From positions 25,261 through 89,260 of the forward strand of contig JAIPBU010000009.1 in the NCBI GenBank assembly GCA_021738535.1: DNA of 64,000 nucleotides, in the 5' to 3' direction. The notes beneath the pieces are model-generated. The model searched no databases. It was not told the origin of the DNA and saw only the letters and a list, made by a program, of their open reading frames with translations. The translations under genes were made by a program, and so were the position numbers. This stretch comes from Bacteroidales bacterium. Lineage in GTDB: Bacteria; Bacteroidota; Bacteroidia; Bacteroidales; VadinHA17. Positions within the stretch are counted from its first letter, which is position 1, and every line of letters begins with the position of its first letter. Shown here one piece after another: positions 55,794 through 64,000 of the stretch.

Positions 55794-56933
55794 TCATTTT
55801 TTCTTAATACTTCCCTTAAAAAGTTGATATTTCAACAGCTTAACTTCCAGTTTACCGTTATACAGTGTCTGCTTTCCCGAGGCTCTGAGACCAATTTTTT
55901 TTACGGCCTCCATATTGGAGCTAAGCAGCCAGGCCTGTGATCCCGGATAAGCATGTTTCAACCTTTCACCTATCCCGGCATATAAGCCCTCAATATCTTC
56001 AGGGTCTATTCTCTCCCCGTAAGGCGGATTCATAATGATAAAATATTCACCGCCCGGGGTATTTTTATCCAGGAAATCGGCCCTGCTCACAGTTATATTA
56101 TTTCCCAATCCTGCACTCCTTATATTTTCCTTGCTAATGTTTATACTATTTCTATCAATATCTCTGCAAATTATCTCAGGGCATTCATCTTTCTCCTTCT
56201 TTTTCGCCTCTTTCATAATCTTAATAAAGAGATCCCTGTCATAATCATGCCAGTTCATAAATCCAAAAAAGTCCCTGTATTTACCGGGAGATATATTTCT
56301 TGCAAACAGAGCAGCCTCAATTGCAAGTGTACCTGAACCACACATAGGGTCCATCAGGGTAATTTTCTTGTCCCATCCGCTCAGCCGCACAATGCCCGCA
56401 GCAAGTACTTCATTTAAAGGGGCCTGCGACTGGTATTTACGGTAACCCCGTTTAAACAGAGGTATTACAGTTGAATCAAGACTGATATTTACTTCTTTCC
56501 CGCTGATATGGCAATTCAGTACAATATCAGGCTTATTCTGATCTACCGATGGTCTGCGTCCGAACTTTTTCCTGAAACGGTCGGCAATTGCATCTTTAAG
56601 CAGTAATGCCGGATAACCTGTATGTTTGAAAAGAGTTGAATTAACAACGGGCACTATCATAAATGTCTGGCCCACCGCCATAATGCTCTCCCAGGGAAAA
56701 CCGACAGCCCTTGAATAAAGATCAGCGGCTTTTGAGATATTAAAGGATTTAATTGTCCGCAGAATTGACAGGGCAGTTGAGAGATTATAGTTAGCCCTGT
56801 ATATCATTTCAAGGTCACCTGAAAAACCAACAACCCTCCGGCCCGGAGAAACATTTTCAGCATTAATGTCTCTCAGTTCACCGGCCAGGACTTCTTCCAG
56901 TCCGTGCAGGGTCTTTGCAACACAATTATACAT
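55794..56933 (-). CDS. RlmL/YpsC-type 23S rRNA methyltransferase with THUMP domain
   Basis: A 379-residue SAM-dependent RNA methyltransferase. A THUMP-type RNA-binding region (about 1-155) starts MYNCVAKTLHGLEEVLAGEL. It is followed by the catalytic domain with PLNEVLAAGIVRLSGW, MDPMCGSGTLAIEAALFA near 195 and the target-base motif IIMNPPYGERI near 300. It corresponds to the m2G-forming half of E. coli RlmKL. It starts 8 nt after the S41 protease stop. Confidence 0.9.
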   Translation of the reverse strand: MYNCVAKTLHGLEEVLAGELRDINAENVSPGRRVVGFSGDLEMIYRANYNLSTALSILRTIKSFNISKAADLYSRAVGFPWESIMAVGQTFMIVPVVNSTLFKHTGYPALLLKDAIADRFRKKFGRRPSVDQNKPDIVLNCHISGKEVNISLDSTVIPLFKRGYRKYQSQAPLNEVLAAGIVRLSGWDKKITLMDPMCGSGTLAIEAALFARNISPGKYRDFFGFMNWHDYDRDLFIKIMKEAKKKEKDECPEIICRDIDRNSINISKENIRSAGLGNNITVSRADFLDKNTPGGEYFIIMNPPYGERIDPEDIEGLYAGIGERLKHAYPGSQAWLLSSNMEAVKKIGLRASGKQTLYNGKLEVKLLKYQLFKGSIKKK

Positions 56934-56941
56934 AATTTGCT

Positions 56942-58534
56942 TTATTGTCGGAGGTATGACAGAAAATCATCTCTTTCATTTATCATTTCAATCGCTTTTT
57001 CAATAGCTTCATCATCACTGTTCACAATCTCGTAATATTCTGACATATCCCATATATCCCGGGCTACCAGGCCTTTGAGTATTTTACGAATTGCTTTCTC
57101 TGATATTGCATATTCATCTTCAACCAGGCTAACCCCCATCTCTTCTGCCAGGGTTATTAATTCACTCATTTCCTTGTCCGCGAAATTAAAATCCTGGTTA
57201 AAATGGTCAAAAGAATTGTATTTATTTTCTATTCTTTTCCGGTTTCTATCTACATAATCCAGAGAAAAACGTGTTATTACGTTTTTATTGATCAGATCCC
57301 GGTAATAATCAGAATATTCTGAGGTGTCAACAGGCAGAAAAATATCAGGCATTATCCCTCCGCCACCATAAACCGGTCTTCCGTTTACAAGTGTTGAAAA
57401 CCTTAGTGAATCAGGCATATTTACACTATCAGCAGAAACCAGTTCGCCGTTTGAAAACCTCTCGTAAAAGTCGCTCATATATTTTTCCACTCCCTGATCA
57501 TAAGGTCTCTGGATCATCCTGCCTGTAGGTGTATGGTAGCGTGCTATCGTTAATCTAAGTGCAGAACCGTCGCCCAGCTTAAATGCATTTTGCACAAGTC
57601 CCTTCCCAAAAGTTCTTCTTCCCATTATCAGTCCGCGATCCCATTCCTGAACGGCCCCGGCAACTATCTCACTTGCTGAGGCAGAACCTTCATCAACAAG
57701 CACTACTATCCTGGCATCATTGAGATTACCACCTGCACGGCAATAAAACTCCTGTCTTTCTGTATTCAGGCCTTCCAGGTATACTATCAGTTTCTTCTCA
57801 GAAAAAAAGTTATCACACATCCTGATAGCAGCCTCCAGGTACCCGCCTGTATTACCCCTCAGGTCAAGAACCAGGTGTCTCATATCTTCATTCAGAAGAT
57901 CATCAATTGCTTCATTAAATTCATCTTCTGTTGTCAATGAAAAATTTCTGAGTTTAATATATCCGATGCCATCAGCTGCAATATATGATGCAAGCAGGCT
58001 GTTAACAGGCAATTCATCACGAACAATATCATATACCCTTATGTCTTTTACACCTCTTCTGTAAACACCCACTCTCACAGTTGTTCCCTTATCTCCAAGC
58101 AGTCTGTCACGCACTCCATTAGTGGTTATACCTGTTCCTGCGACATTTTCTCCATCGATGGTCACAATACGATCACCCGGTCTGAGTCCTACTTTCTCAG
58201 AAGGGCCGCCCGGCATAGGAGAAATAACAAGTATGGAATCGTTCAATACATTAAACTCAATACCTATTCCTTCAAAGCTACCCTGTAATCGTTGATTTAT
58301 TTCCTGCAGTTCATCCTCAGGAATGTATACCGAATGAGGATCAAGTTCTTTAAGAACCTCTCTGATGGCTATTTCTGTTAGTTGTTCCTGGCTGGCACTG
58401 TCTACATAAAATGCATTGATCAGGGCCATTACCCTGCCAAACTTAAGAGTTTGCTCGGTAATCATTTGTGCCCCCAGCTGTGACAAGGACAGTGAAAATA
58501 TGATAAATAACAGTAATATTGATCTCTTTGTCAT
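56942..58534 (-). CDS. S41-family C-terminal processing protease
   Basis: A 530-residue exported protease with signal peptide MTKRSILLLFIIFSLSLSQLGAQ. A PDZ domain (about 85-165, GLRPGDRIVTIDGENV) precedes the S41 core. The catalytic Ser is in VDEGSASASEIVAGA near 285 and the Lys in GRRTFGKGLVQNAF near 312. A C-terminal extension follows, containing FDHFNQDFNFADKEM. It likely trims or degrades periplasmic proteins by their C-termini. It lies downstream of guaA and 8 nt before the methyltransferase. Confidence 0.93.
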   Translation of the reverse strand: MTKRSILLLFIIFSLSLSQLGAQMITEQTLKFGRVMALINAFYVDSASQEQLTEIAIREVLKELDPHSVYIPEDELQEINQRLQGSFEGIGIEFNVLNDSILVISPMPGGPSEKVGLRPGDRIVTIDGENVAGTGITTNGVRDRLLGDKGTTVRVGVYRRGVKDIRVYDIVRDELPVNSLLASYIAADGIGYIKLRNFSLTTEDEFNEAIDDLLNEDMRHLVLDLRGNTGGYLEAAIRMCDNFFSEKKLIVYLEGLNTERQEFYCRAGGNLNDARIVVLVDEGSASASEIVAGAVQEWDRGLIMGRRTFGKGLVQNAFKLGDGSALRLTIARYHTPTGRMIQRPYDQGVEKYMSDFYERFSNGELVSADSVNMPDSLRFSTLVNGRPVYGGGGIMPDIFLPVDTSEYSDYYRDLINKNVITRFSLDYVDRNRKRIENKYNSFDHFNQDFNFADKEMSELITLAEEMGVSLVEDEYAISEKAIRKILKGLVARDIWDMSEYYEIVNSDDEAIEKAIEMINERDDFLSYLRQ

Positions 58535-58578
58535 AATAAATGTTTGATAAATTTAAATTACAGGTCTATTTTTAGCCA

Positions 58579-60108
58579 TTACTCCCATTCTATTGTTGCA
58601 GGGGGTTTGGAACTTATATCGTAAACCACCCTGTTTATTCCCCTTACCCTGTTAATAATTGTATTCGATACCTGACCGAGAAATTCGTATGGCAGATGAG
58701 ACCAGTCAGCAGTCATGCCATCAGTTGATACTACTGCTCTCAGGACAACTGTATTTTCATATGTGCGTTCATCGCCCATAACACCAACAGATTGTACGGG
58801 TAATATTATTACACCGGCCTGCCATACCTGGTCATACAGTCCGTTCTTTTTCAATCCTTCAATAAATATATCATCTGCTTCCTGTACCAGCCTGACCTTT
58901 TCACGTGTAATGGCACCCAGGATACGAATTGCCAGCCCGGGACCCGGAAAGGGATGTCTTTTAATAATAATGTCAGGCATATTCATTGCAGCACCTACTT
59001 TTCTGACTTCATCTTTGAACAACAGCTTCAGGGGCTCTACCACTTTAAGGTTCATGATATCAGGTAAGCCTCCTACATTATGGTGCGATTTTATGGTAGC
59101 CGAGGGTCCGTTTACAGAAATTGACTCGATAACATCAGGATATATAGTGCCCTGGGCCAGCCAGCTGACATCCTTTACTTTGGAGGCTTCTTTTTCAAAA
59201 ATTTCAATAAATACCCTGCCTATGATTTTCCGTTTTCTTTCCGGGTCACTTACACCCTCAAGCTGATCAAGAAACTCATCTGCAGCATTCACACCTTTAA
59301 CGTTCAAACCCAGTCCTTTGTAAGAATTCAGGACTTTTTCAAATTCATTTTTACGCAACAGGCCATTATCAACAAATATACAGGTCAGCCTGGAACCAAT
59401 TGCCTTATTCAGCAAGTATGCAGCAACAGATGAATCAACACCTCCGCTCAATCCCAGTACTACTTTATCATTACCAAGCTTTTTCTTAAGATCCTCAACC
59501 GTAGCCTCTACAAAGGAGTCAGGGGTCCATGTCTGCTCACAACCACATATATCAACCACGAAATTTGACAGGATATTTTTCCCTTCCATGGTATGGTATA
59601 CTTCCGGATGAAACTGAATTCCCCAGGTATCTTCACCGCTAATATGGTAGGCTCCCACCTTAACGTCAGCTGTTGACCCTATAATAGAATAACCTGATGG
59701 AATTACCTCTATAGTATCACCATGCGACATCCAAACCTGTGTATTCGGTTTAACACCTCTGAACAGTGGATCATCATTATTCATTGATACCATCATTGCT
59801 CTTCCGTACTCCCTTGTATCCGAGGGATGCACCTTACCCCCGTAACCCTGAGCCAGGTACTGGGCTCCGTAACACACCCCAAGCAGGGGGATGTTGCCTT
59901 TTATTTTATTAAGGTCAGGTACAGGAGCGCCTTTATCCCTGACCGAAAAAGGGCTCCCTGAAAGTATTACACCTTTTACACTATCATCAATATCCGGATA
60001 CTTATTAAAGGGATGAATCTCGCAATATACATTAAGCTCCCTCACCCTGCGGGCTATAAGCTGGGTATATTGCGACCCGAAATCAAGGATTAGAATTTTT
60101 TCCTGCAC
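58579..60108 (-). CDS. guaA: GMP synthase (glutamine-hydrolysing)
   Basis: A 509-residue enzyme turning XMP into GMP. It has a class-I glutaminase domain (nucleophile in [12 protein letters not shown] near 80, His-Glu in QFHPEVYHT near 168), an ATP-pyrophosphatase domain with [14 protein letters not shown] near 223, and a C-terminal dimerisation domain ending [11 protein letters not shown]. It initiates at GTG 60108, which matches the family N-terminus [15 protein letters not shown]. Complete and of usual length. Confidence 0.97.
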   Translation of the reverse strand: MQEKILILDFGSQYTQLIARRVRELNVYCEIHPFNKYPDIDDSVKGVILSGSPFSVRDKGAPVPDLNKIKGNIPLLGVCYGAQYLAQGYGGKVHPSDTREYGRAMMVSMNNDDPLFRGVKPNTQVWMSHGDTIEVIPSGYSIIGSTADVKVGAYHISGEDTWGIQFHPEVYHTMEGKNILSNFVVDICGCEQTWTPDSFVEATVEDLKKKLGNDKVVLGLSGGVDSSVAAYLLNKAIGSRLTCIFVDNGLLRKNEFEKVLNSYKGLGLNVKGVNAADEFLDQLEGVSDPERKRKIIGRVFIEIFEKEASKVKDVSWLAQGTIYPDVIESISVNGPSATIKSHHNVGGLPDIMNLKVVEPLKLLFKDEVRKVGAAMNMPDIIIKRHPFPGPGLAIRILGAITREKVRLVQEADDIFIEGLKKNGLYDQVWQAGVIILPVQSVGVMGDERTYENTVVLRAVVSTDGMTADWSHLPYEFLGQVSNTIINRVRGINRVVYDISSKPPATIEWE

Positions 60109-60134
60109 AGCCTGTTATTTTTGAGATTGAGAAG

Positions 60135-60142
60135 CAAAGATA
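60135..60142 (-). promoter_or_regulatory. Candidate -7 box for guaA
   Basis: On the minus strand TATCTTTG fits TAnnTTTG, 26 nt before the guaA GTG. No -33 partner is clear. Confidence 0.35.
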
Positions 60143-60169
60143 AATAATCTTTTGATTGTATTGTTTTAA

Positions 60170-61081
60170 TTAAATCTGAATTACCCTGCCTTCATCAGCT
60201 GCTATTGTATCAGGAAAAACACTCCTTGCCTCCTCGAGCAGGATATCGGGATTTTTATACCGCGCCGAAAAGTGTCCTATTATAAGTTTATGTGCCCCTG
60301 CTTCCAGTGCTACTGTGGCTGCCTGCTCTGCTGTAGAGTGACCTGTCCTGGTTGCCAGTTTACTCTTATCACCTGCAAATGTTGCTTCATGGTATAGCAG
60401 GTTTACACCCCTGACAAAGTCAGCAAGCCTGCTGAAATAACGTGTGTCCGAGCAATAAGCAAATGAACGTGGTTCCGGTGGATCAATTGTAAGTTTCTTA
60501 TTACTAATAAGCTTACCATCAGCAGTATAATAATCTGAACCCTTCTTTATCCTGTGAATTTGTGCAACAGGTATATCATAAGTTTTTACCACATCCTTCC
60601 TTATGTTACGTTCCTTTTCTTTTTCCCTGAACAGGAATCCAAAAGCCGGTACCCTGTGTTGCAGGGGAAATGAATAAGCAATAATATTTTTATCCTCGAA
60701 TATTTTTACCGGGTCTTTGCTACTTAGCGGAATGAAATTGATTTCATAGTTAAGGTGCACATCAAAATCGAGCAGGTGTGATCTGAATAAACTACCGAAG
60801 GCTTCGGGGGCATAAAGGTTAAGAGGATACTGCCTGCCGGCCAGGCTCATTGTGGACAACAGCCCATATAAACCAAATACATGATCGCCATGAAGGTGAC
60901 TGATAAATATATTATGCAGCCTGCCGTATCTTATACGATAACGGCGCATCTGCATCTGTGTGCCTTCTCCACAATCAATTAAAAAGAACCGCTCATGAGC
61001 ATTAAGCACATGAGCGGATGGATATCGTTGTGAAGTTGGCAGAGCAGAACTGCTACCCAGTATGGTCAATTCAAACACCAC
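60170..61081 (-). CDS. rnz: Ribonuclease Z
   Basis: A 303-residue metallo-beta-lactamase-fold enzyme that removes the 3' trailer of tRNA precursors. Zinc ligands are in FISHLHGDHVFGLYG near 59-73, plus CSDTRYF near 207, YHEATF near 228 and IIGHFSARY near 266. It starts at GTG 61081; a second GTG follows directly. The STAS gene ends 16 nt upstream, so the two are probably co-transcribed. Confidence 0.93.
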   Translation of the reverse strand: MVFELTILGSSSALPTSQRYPSAHVLNAHERFFLIDCGEGTQMQMRRYRIRYGRLHNIFISHLHGDHVFGLYGLLSTMSLAGRQYPLNLYAPEAFGSLFRSHLLDFDVHLNYEINFIPLSSKDPVKIFEDKNIIAYSFPLQHRVPAFGFLFREKEKERNIRKDVVKTYDIPVAQIHRIKKGSDYYTADGKLISNKKLTIDPPEPRSFAYCSDTRYFSRLADFVRGVNLLYHEATFAGDKSKLATRTGHSTAEQAATVALEAGAHKLIIGHFSARYKNPDILLEEARSVFPDTIAADEGRVIQI

Positions 61082-61097
61082 CTTCTTCGTTAGACTT

Positions 61098-61436
61098 CTA
61101 TGATATCATTTTCTCAGCATCCGGTACTGATTCTGTAATATTAAGAACCGTATCAAGCTGAGATATAGTTATCAGCCTTTCAACCGCATCATTAAGACCG
61201 CATAGGACAAACGTTCCTCCCGCGTTCTTACAGAGCCTGTTTGCAACAAGTATTGCACTGAGGCCGGATGAATCGCAGTATTCACACTCTGAAAGATCCA
61301 GGATGATGTTTTTCTCTCCTTTTCCTGAGACAAGCACCAGCTCTGATTTCAGAGCAGGAGCTACATGAGTATCGAGCTTTTCAGTCTGGACCTGGATTAA
61401 AGTGCTGTTTTTCTTACTTTCAATATTAAAATCCAT
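61098..61436 (-). CDS. STAS-domain protein (anti-sigma factor antagonist type)
   Basis: A 112-residue single STAS domain, the second in the window. The phosphorylatable serine is Ser56 or Ser57 in CEYCDSSGLSAILVA, following strand NIILDL. The kinase is not linked. It is encoded between rpsA (33-nt gap) and rnz (16-nt gap), an odd setting for a signalling switch that may tie translation or RNA processing to stress state. Confidence 0.87.
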   Translation of the reverse strand: MDFNIESKKNSTLIQVQTEKLDTHVAPALKSELVLVSGKGEKNIILDLSECEYCDSSGLSAILVANRLCKNAGGTFVLCGLNDAVERLITISQLDTVLNITESVPDAEKMIS

Positions 61437-61469
61437 GACTTATTTAATAATTTATTAGCTCTAATGTAA

Positions 61470-63698
61470 CTATTTTTTCTCAGATTCAGAAGATTTATTC
61501 TCTTTTTCTTCCATTTCTTCTTTTAAAGATGCAAGGTCAGAAATATCACCGAGTGTTGTCTTCTCGAGACTTGATTTGAGCTTTTTGCTTGCTCTCTTCG
61601 TAGCAGCTGCTTCGCTCTTTTTGGTTCCTTTACCTGCTGCTCTTTTTTCGTCCTCGAATATCCTGCTGTGAGAAAGAATGATCTTCTTGGCTCCTTTATT
61701 GAATTCGATAACTTTAAATTTAAGTTTCTCATCAACCTTACCACTGGTACCATCTTCCTTCACCAGGTGTTTTGGGGTTACAAAACCTTCGACACCATAT
61801 GGCAGTGCAACAACAGCTCCCTTATCAAAAACATCGATTATTGTTCCTTCGTGTATACTGTCAACCTCGAATACATCTTCAAATACATCCCATGGATTCT
61901 CTTCAAGCTGCTTATGACCAAGGCTCAGTCTCCTGTTTTCCTTATCGATTTCAAGAACAACAACTTCTATCTCCGCATCAATGGAAGTAAATTCCGCCGG
62001 ATGCTTGATCTTCTTGGTCCATGAAAGGTCAGAGATATGGATAAGTCCGTCCACACCTTCTTCAATTTCTACAAAAACACCAAAATTGGTAAAGTTGCGT
62101 ACCCTTGCTTTATGTTTACTTCCTTCAGCATACTTCTCTTCAATCTTCTCCCATGGATCAGGCTTGAGCTGCTTGATACCAAGAGACATTTTTCTTTGCT
62201 CGCGGTCAAGTGTCAGGATAACAGCTTCAACCTCATCACCAACATTCATAAACTCCTGTGCACTTCTGAGATGCTGTGACCATGACATTTCGGATACATG
62301 GATAAGACCTTCAACACCAGGCGCTATTTCAACAAATGCACCGTAATCGGCCATAACAACCACTTTACCTTTTACTTTATCTCCTACTTTGAGCTTTTCA
62401 TCAAGTGAATCCCATGGATGCTCGGTAAGCTGTTTCAATCCAAGGGCAATTCGTTTTTTATCGTCGTCAAAATCAAGAATTACAACATTAAGCTTCTGGT
62501 CGAGTTCAACAATTTCTTCGGGATGATTAACCCTGCCCCATGACAGGTCAGTGATATGGATAAGACCATCAACACCACCGAGATCGATAAATACCCCGTA
62601 TGAAGTGATGTTTTTGACAGTACCTTCAAGCACCTGTCCCTTTTCCAGCTTGGCAATGATCTCTTTCTTCTGTGATTCAAGTTCAGCTTCAATAAGAGCT
62701 TTATGAGATACCACAACATTCTTGAATTCATGATTTATTTTAACAACCTTGAATTCCATTGTTTTTCCAACGTAAATATCATAGTCCCTGATAGGTTTAA
62801 CATCAATCTGCGAACCCGGCAGGAATGCCTCAATACCAAATACATCCACAATCATTCCACCCTTGGTACGACACTTGATGTAACCATTGATAATTTCGTC
62901 TTTCTCGAGTGCTTCGTTTACCCTGTCCCATGATTTAAGGGCCCTTGCTCTCTTGTGTGAAAGCACAAGCTGTCCTTTTTTATCTTCCTGGCTTTCGACA
63001 TAGACCTCCACCTTGTCTCCGGGTTTCAGGTCCGGGTTATAACGAAACTCGTTCAGGCTGATAACACCCTCAGACTTATAACCAATGTTAATTACCACTT
63101 CACGCTTTGTCATAGATATGACAGTACCTTCAATAACCTCATCTTCTGCAATTGTAGACAGTGTCTTGTCATACAACTCCTCATATTCCTTCTGCCGTGG
63201 AGAAACTGCTTCTTCCTCTTTTTCAAAAGCATCCCAGTCAAATTCAGGTTCCTCTTTGAAGGTAGTCTGGTCAGACTCTGATATAGAAGCCATTGCCTGT
63301 GCATCTTTTACTTCCTCTTCCGGCGTTTCTGCTGTAGACTCTTCTTTTACTATGTCAATAGGAGCCTTAGTCTTTTCTTCCGGCATCTCTTCCTTAGCCT
63401 CAGCCTCAGCCTCAGCCTCAGCCTCTTTTTCAGGTACCTTTTCTTCAGGCATCTCTTCCTTAGCCTCAGCCTCAGCCTCAGCCTCTTTTTCAGGTACCTT
63501 TTCTTCAGGCATCTCTTCCTTAGCCTCAGCCTCAGTCTCTTTTTCCGGTGCCTTTTCTTCAGGCATCTCTTCCTTAGCCTCAGCCTCAGCCTCAGTCTCT
63601 TTTTCCGGTGCCTTTTCTTCAGGCATCTCTTCCTTAGCCTCAGCCTCAGCCTTAGCCTTGGCCTCTTCTTGATTTAATTTTTTGTTTTCGTCAGTCAT
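61470..63698 (-). CDS. rpsA: 30S ribosomal protein S1 with acidic repeat extension
   Basis: A 742-residue protein with six S1 RNA-binding domains between about residues 190 and 690, for example EGTVISMTKREVVINIGYKS, GVFIDLGGVDGLIHITDLSW and GAFVEIAPGVEGLIHVSEMSW. It binds mRNA on the 30S subunit, which matters in a phylum with weak Shine-Dalgarno sites. The first 150 residues are a low-complexity Glu/Ala/Lys extension with five copies of AKEEMPEEK. The C-terminal tail is also charged. Typical relatives are about 590 residues, so this one is long. Confidence 0.95.
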   Translation of the reverse strand: MTDENKKLNQEEAKAKAEAEAKEEMPEEKAPEKETEAEAEAKEEMPEEKAPEKETEAEAKEEMPEEKVPEKEAEAEAEAKEEMPEEKVPEKEAEAEAEAEAKEEMPEEKTKAPIDIVKEESTAETPEEEVKDAQAMASISESDQTTFKEEPEFDWDAFEKEEEAVSPRQKEYEELYDKTLSTIAEDEVIEGTVISMTKREVVINIGYKSEGVISLNEFRYNPDLKPGDKVEVYVESQEDKKGQLVLSHKRARALKSWDRVNEALEKDEIINGYIKCRTKGGMIVDVFGIEAFLPGSQIDVKPIRDYDIYVGKTMEFKVVKINHEFKNVVVSHKALIEAELESQKKEIIAKLEKGQVLEGTVKNITSYGVFIDLGGVDGLIHITDLSWGRVNHPEEIVELDQKLNVVILDFDDDKKRIALGLKQLTEHPWDSLDEKLKVGDKVKGKVVVMADYGAFVEIAPGVEGLIHVSEMSWSQHLRSAQEFMNVGDEVEAVILTLDREQRKMSLGIKQLKPDPWEKIEEKYAEGSKHKARVRNFTNFGVFVEIEEGVDGLIHISDLSWTKKIKHPAEFTSIDAEIEVVVLEIDKENRRLSLGHKQLEENPWDVFEDVFEVDSIHEGTIIDVFDKGAVVALPYGVEGFVTPKHLVKEDGTSGKVDEKLKFKVIEFNKGAKKIILSHSRIFEDEKRAAGKGTKKSEAAATKRASKKLKSSLEKTTLGDISDLASLKEEMEEKENKSSESEKK
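63362..63660 (-). repeat. In-frame tandem repeats in the rpsA 5' end
   Basis: Five imperfect units of about 54-66 nt encode AKEEMPEEK plus PEKE and a variable run of Glu-Ala pairs. Inside each unit is a hexanucleotide run (CAGCCT on the plus strand, up to four in a row). Units differ by APEKET versus VPEKEA and by 2-4 Glu-Ala pairs, which suggests recent duplication and slippage. All length differences keep the reading frame. Confidence 0.9.
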
Positions 63699-63756
63699 AA
63701 TTTTTAAAACTACTAATAATTAATAAGTTAGACATTATTTTGAATAAAATTGGATG

Positions 63757-63764
63757 CAAAAATA
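63757..63764 (-). promoter_or_regulatory. Candidate -7 box for rpsA
   Basis: On the minus strand TATTTTTG fits TAnnTTTG, 58 nt before the rpsA start. A weak TTAG lies near the -33 distance. Confidence 0.4.
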
Positions 63765-63850
63765 CGTAAACAAGATGTAAACTCCTAATTCTTAGGTAAA
63801 TTTGTTGGGTCCCTGAATCCCTGGGTGGCACACCTACCTCACATGCCAAT

Positions 63851-63868
63851 CCCCGGGTTAAACCGGGG
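63851..63868. repeat. GC-rich hairpin in the right-end spacer
   Basis: CCCCGG and CCGGGG flank a 6-nt loop (GTTAAA), followed by CTATTTCTATT. The 63699-64000 stretch has no gene: it holds the rpsA promoter region, this hairpin, and the presumed insertion-sequence end. The hairpin resembles intergenic palindromes seen in this phylum, or a terminator. Confidence 0.5.
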
Positions 63869-63879
63869 CTATTTCTATT

Positions 63880-64000
63880 GGGGCTGTCTCATAAGTAAAA
63901 ATGGGGCGCCCTTTTCATTTTTGCAACCCACCAGGTGATTTTTTATTGATATTTTTACTTTTTAAAAAAGAGAAAGGAAGATTTATGCACTAATCTTCCT
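63880..64000. mobile_element. Possible insertion-sequence end, cut by window edge
   Basis: GGGGCTGTCTCATAAGT at 63880 resembles the terminal inverted repeats of IS1182-like elements. The following 120 nt are non-coding and end in a minus-strand terminator hairpin, as expected at the 3' end of a transposase gene lying past the edge. No transposase sequence or target duplication is visible here, so the call rests on the terminal motif only. Confidence 0.45.
63975..64000 (-). terminator. Terminator of a minus-strand gene beyond the window
   Basis: AGGAAGATT (63975-63983) and AATCTTCCT (63992-64000) form a perfect 9-bp stem with an 8-nt loop. On the minus strand it is followed by a T-rich run (TTCTCTTTTTT). 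The gene it would serve is outside the window. Confidence 0.6.

Noticed and set aside
63085..63672. Plus-strand open frame with Ser/Ala repeats opposite rpsA
   Set aside because: It is the antisense shadow of the S1 acidic repeat region; it has no promoter or start context and no known homology.
1..64000. CRISPR arrays and tRNA or rRNA genes
   Set aside because: Intergenic gaps are mostly under 230 nt; no regularly spaced repeats or cloverleaf-like sequences were seen on reading. A dedicated scan with tRNAscan-SE or a CRISPR finder would be decisive.

Overview
The window is a stretch of chromosome from a member of the Bacteroidota, most likely a Bacteroidales/Marinilabiliales-type organism. 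The evidence is the set of lineage-typical families (DUF4251 lipoprotein, BT_3928-type DoxX protein, SiaB/SiaC pair, PorT-like outer-membrane barrels, CarboxypepD_reg-like TonB receptors, type-IIIK SerA next to SerC and DUF1015), A-rich leaders without clear Shine-Dalgarno sites, and several TAnnTTTG -7 boxes, the promoter signature of this phylum. An indolepyruvate:ferredoxin oxidoreductase suggests anaerobic or facultative amino-acid catabolism. Coding density is high. No tRNA, rRNA or CRISPR array was seen. The only mobile-element trace is an apparent insertion-sequence end at the right edge.

Layout. 0-5.8 kb: a truncated outer-membrane barrel, an orphan OmpR-type regulator with a TlpA-like thioredoxin, an M28 peptidase, a DUF4251 lipoprotein, a second barrel, a small zinc-ribbon protein and a short SSB. 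5.8-11.6 kb: an S9 dipeptidyl peptidase, IorA/IorB, and a YjbQ protein translationally coupled to a low-molecular-weight phosphatase-like protein that lacks its nucleophile. 11.8-20.3 kb: a PepSY protein, a CarboxypepD_reg-like protein and a TonB-dependent receptor, an AEC transporter, a TonB-like transducer, an HMCES/YedK protein, a serine hydrolase and an unrecognised protein. 20.4-26.9 kb: an ankyrin protein, a small lipoprotein, a LarA-like protein, an S1 sulfatase, and FolP with the c-di-AMP synthase CdaA.

27-35.8 kb is a tight six-gene operon: tmk, a BT_3928 protein, tpiA, prmA, an unrecognised 1501-residue secreted protein and rsmE. A truncated SPFH gene remnant lies against its end. 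36-41.3 kb holds an ECF sigma factor with a 62-residue follower, uvrA and two exported proteins of unknown role. 41.5-48.4 kb carries yggS with a dihydroorotate-dehydrogenase-like protein, and a probable serine/glycine operon gcvT-comB-serC-serA-DUF1015. 48.5-55.6 kb has a TPR/PD40 protein, stand-alone Hpt and STAS proteins, a flavin reductase, an ABCG-type transporter with a TerB-like N-terminus, and the SiaB kinase/SiaC substrate pair. 55.8-63.7 kb is housekeeping: an RlmL-like methyltransferase, an S41 protease, guaA, RNase Z, a STAS protein and ribosomal protein S1 with an acidic repeat extension.

No complete, clearly new multi-gene defence or biosynthetic system is visible. The most unusual observations are the repeat-bearing S1 extension, the SiaB/SiaC pair near Hpt and STAS signalling parts, comB inside a serine/glycine operon, the nucleophile-less phosphatase coupled to yjbQ, the 1501-residue exported protein and the SPFH remnant.
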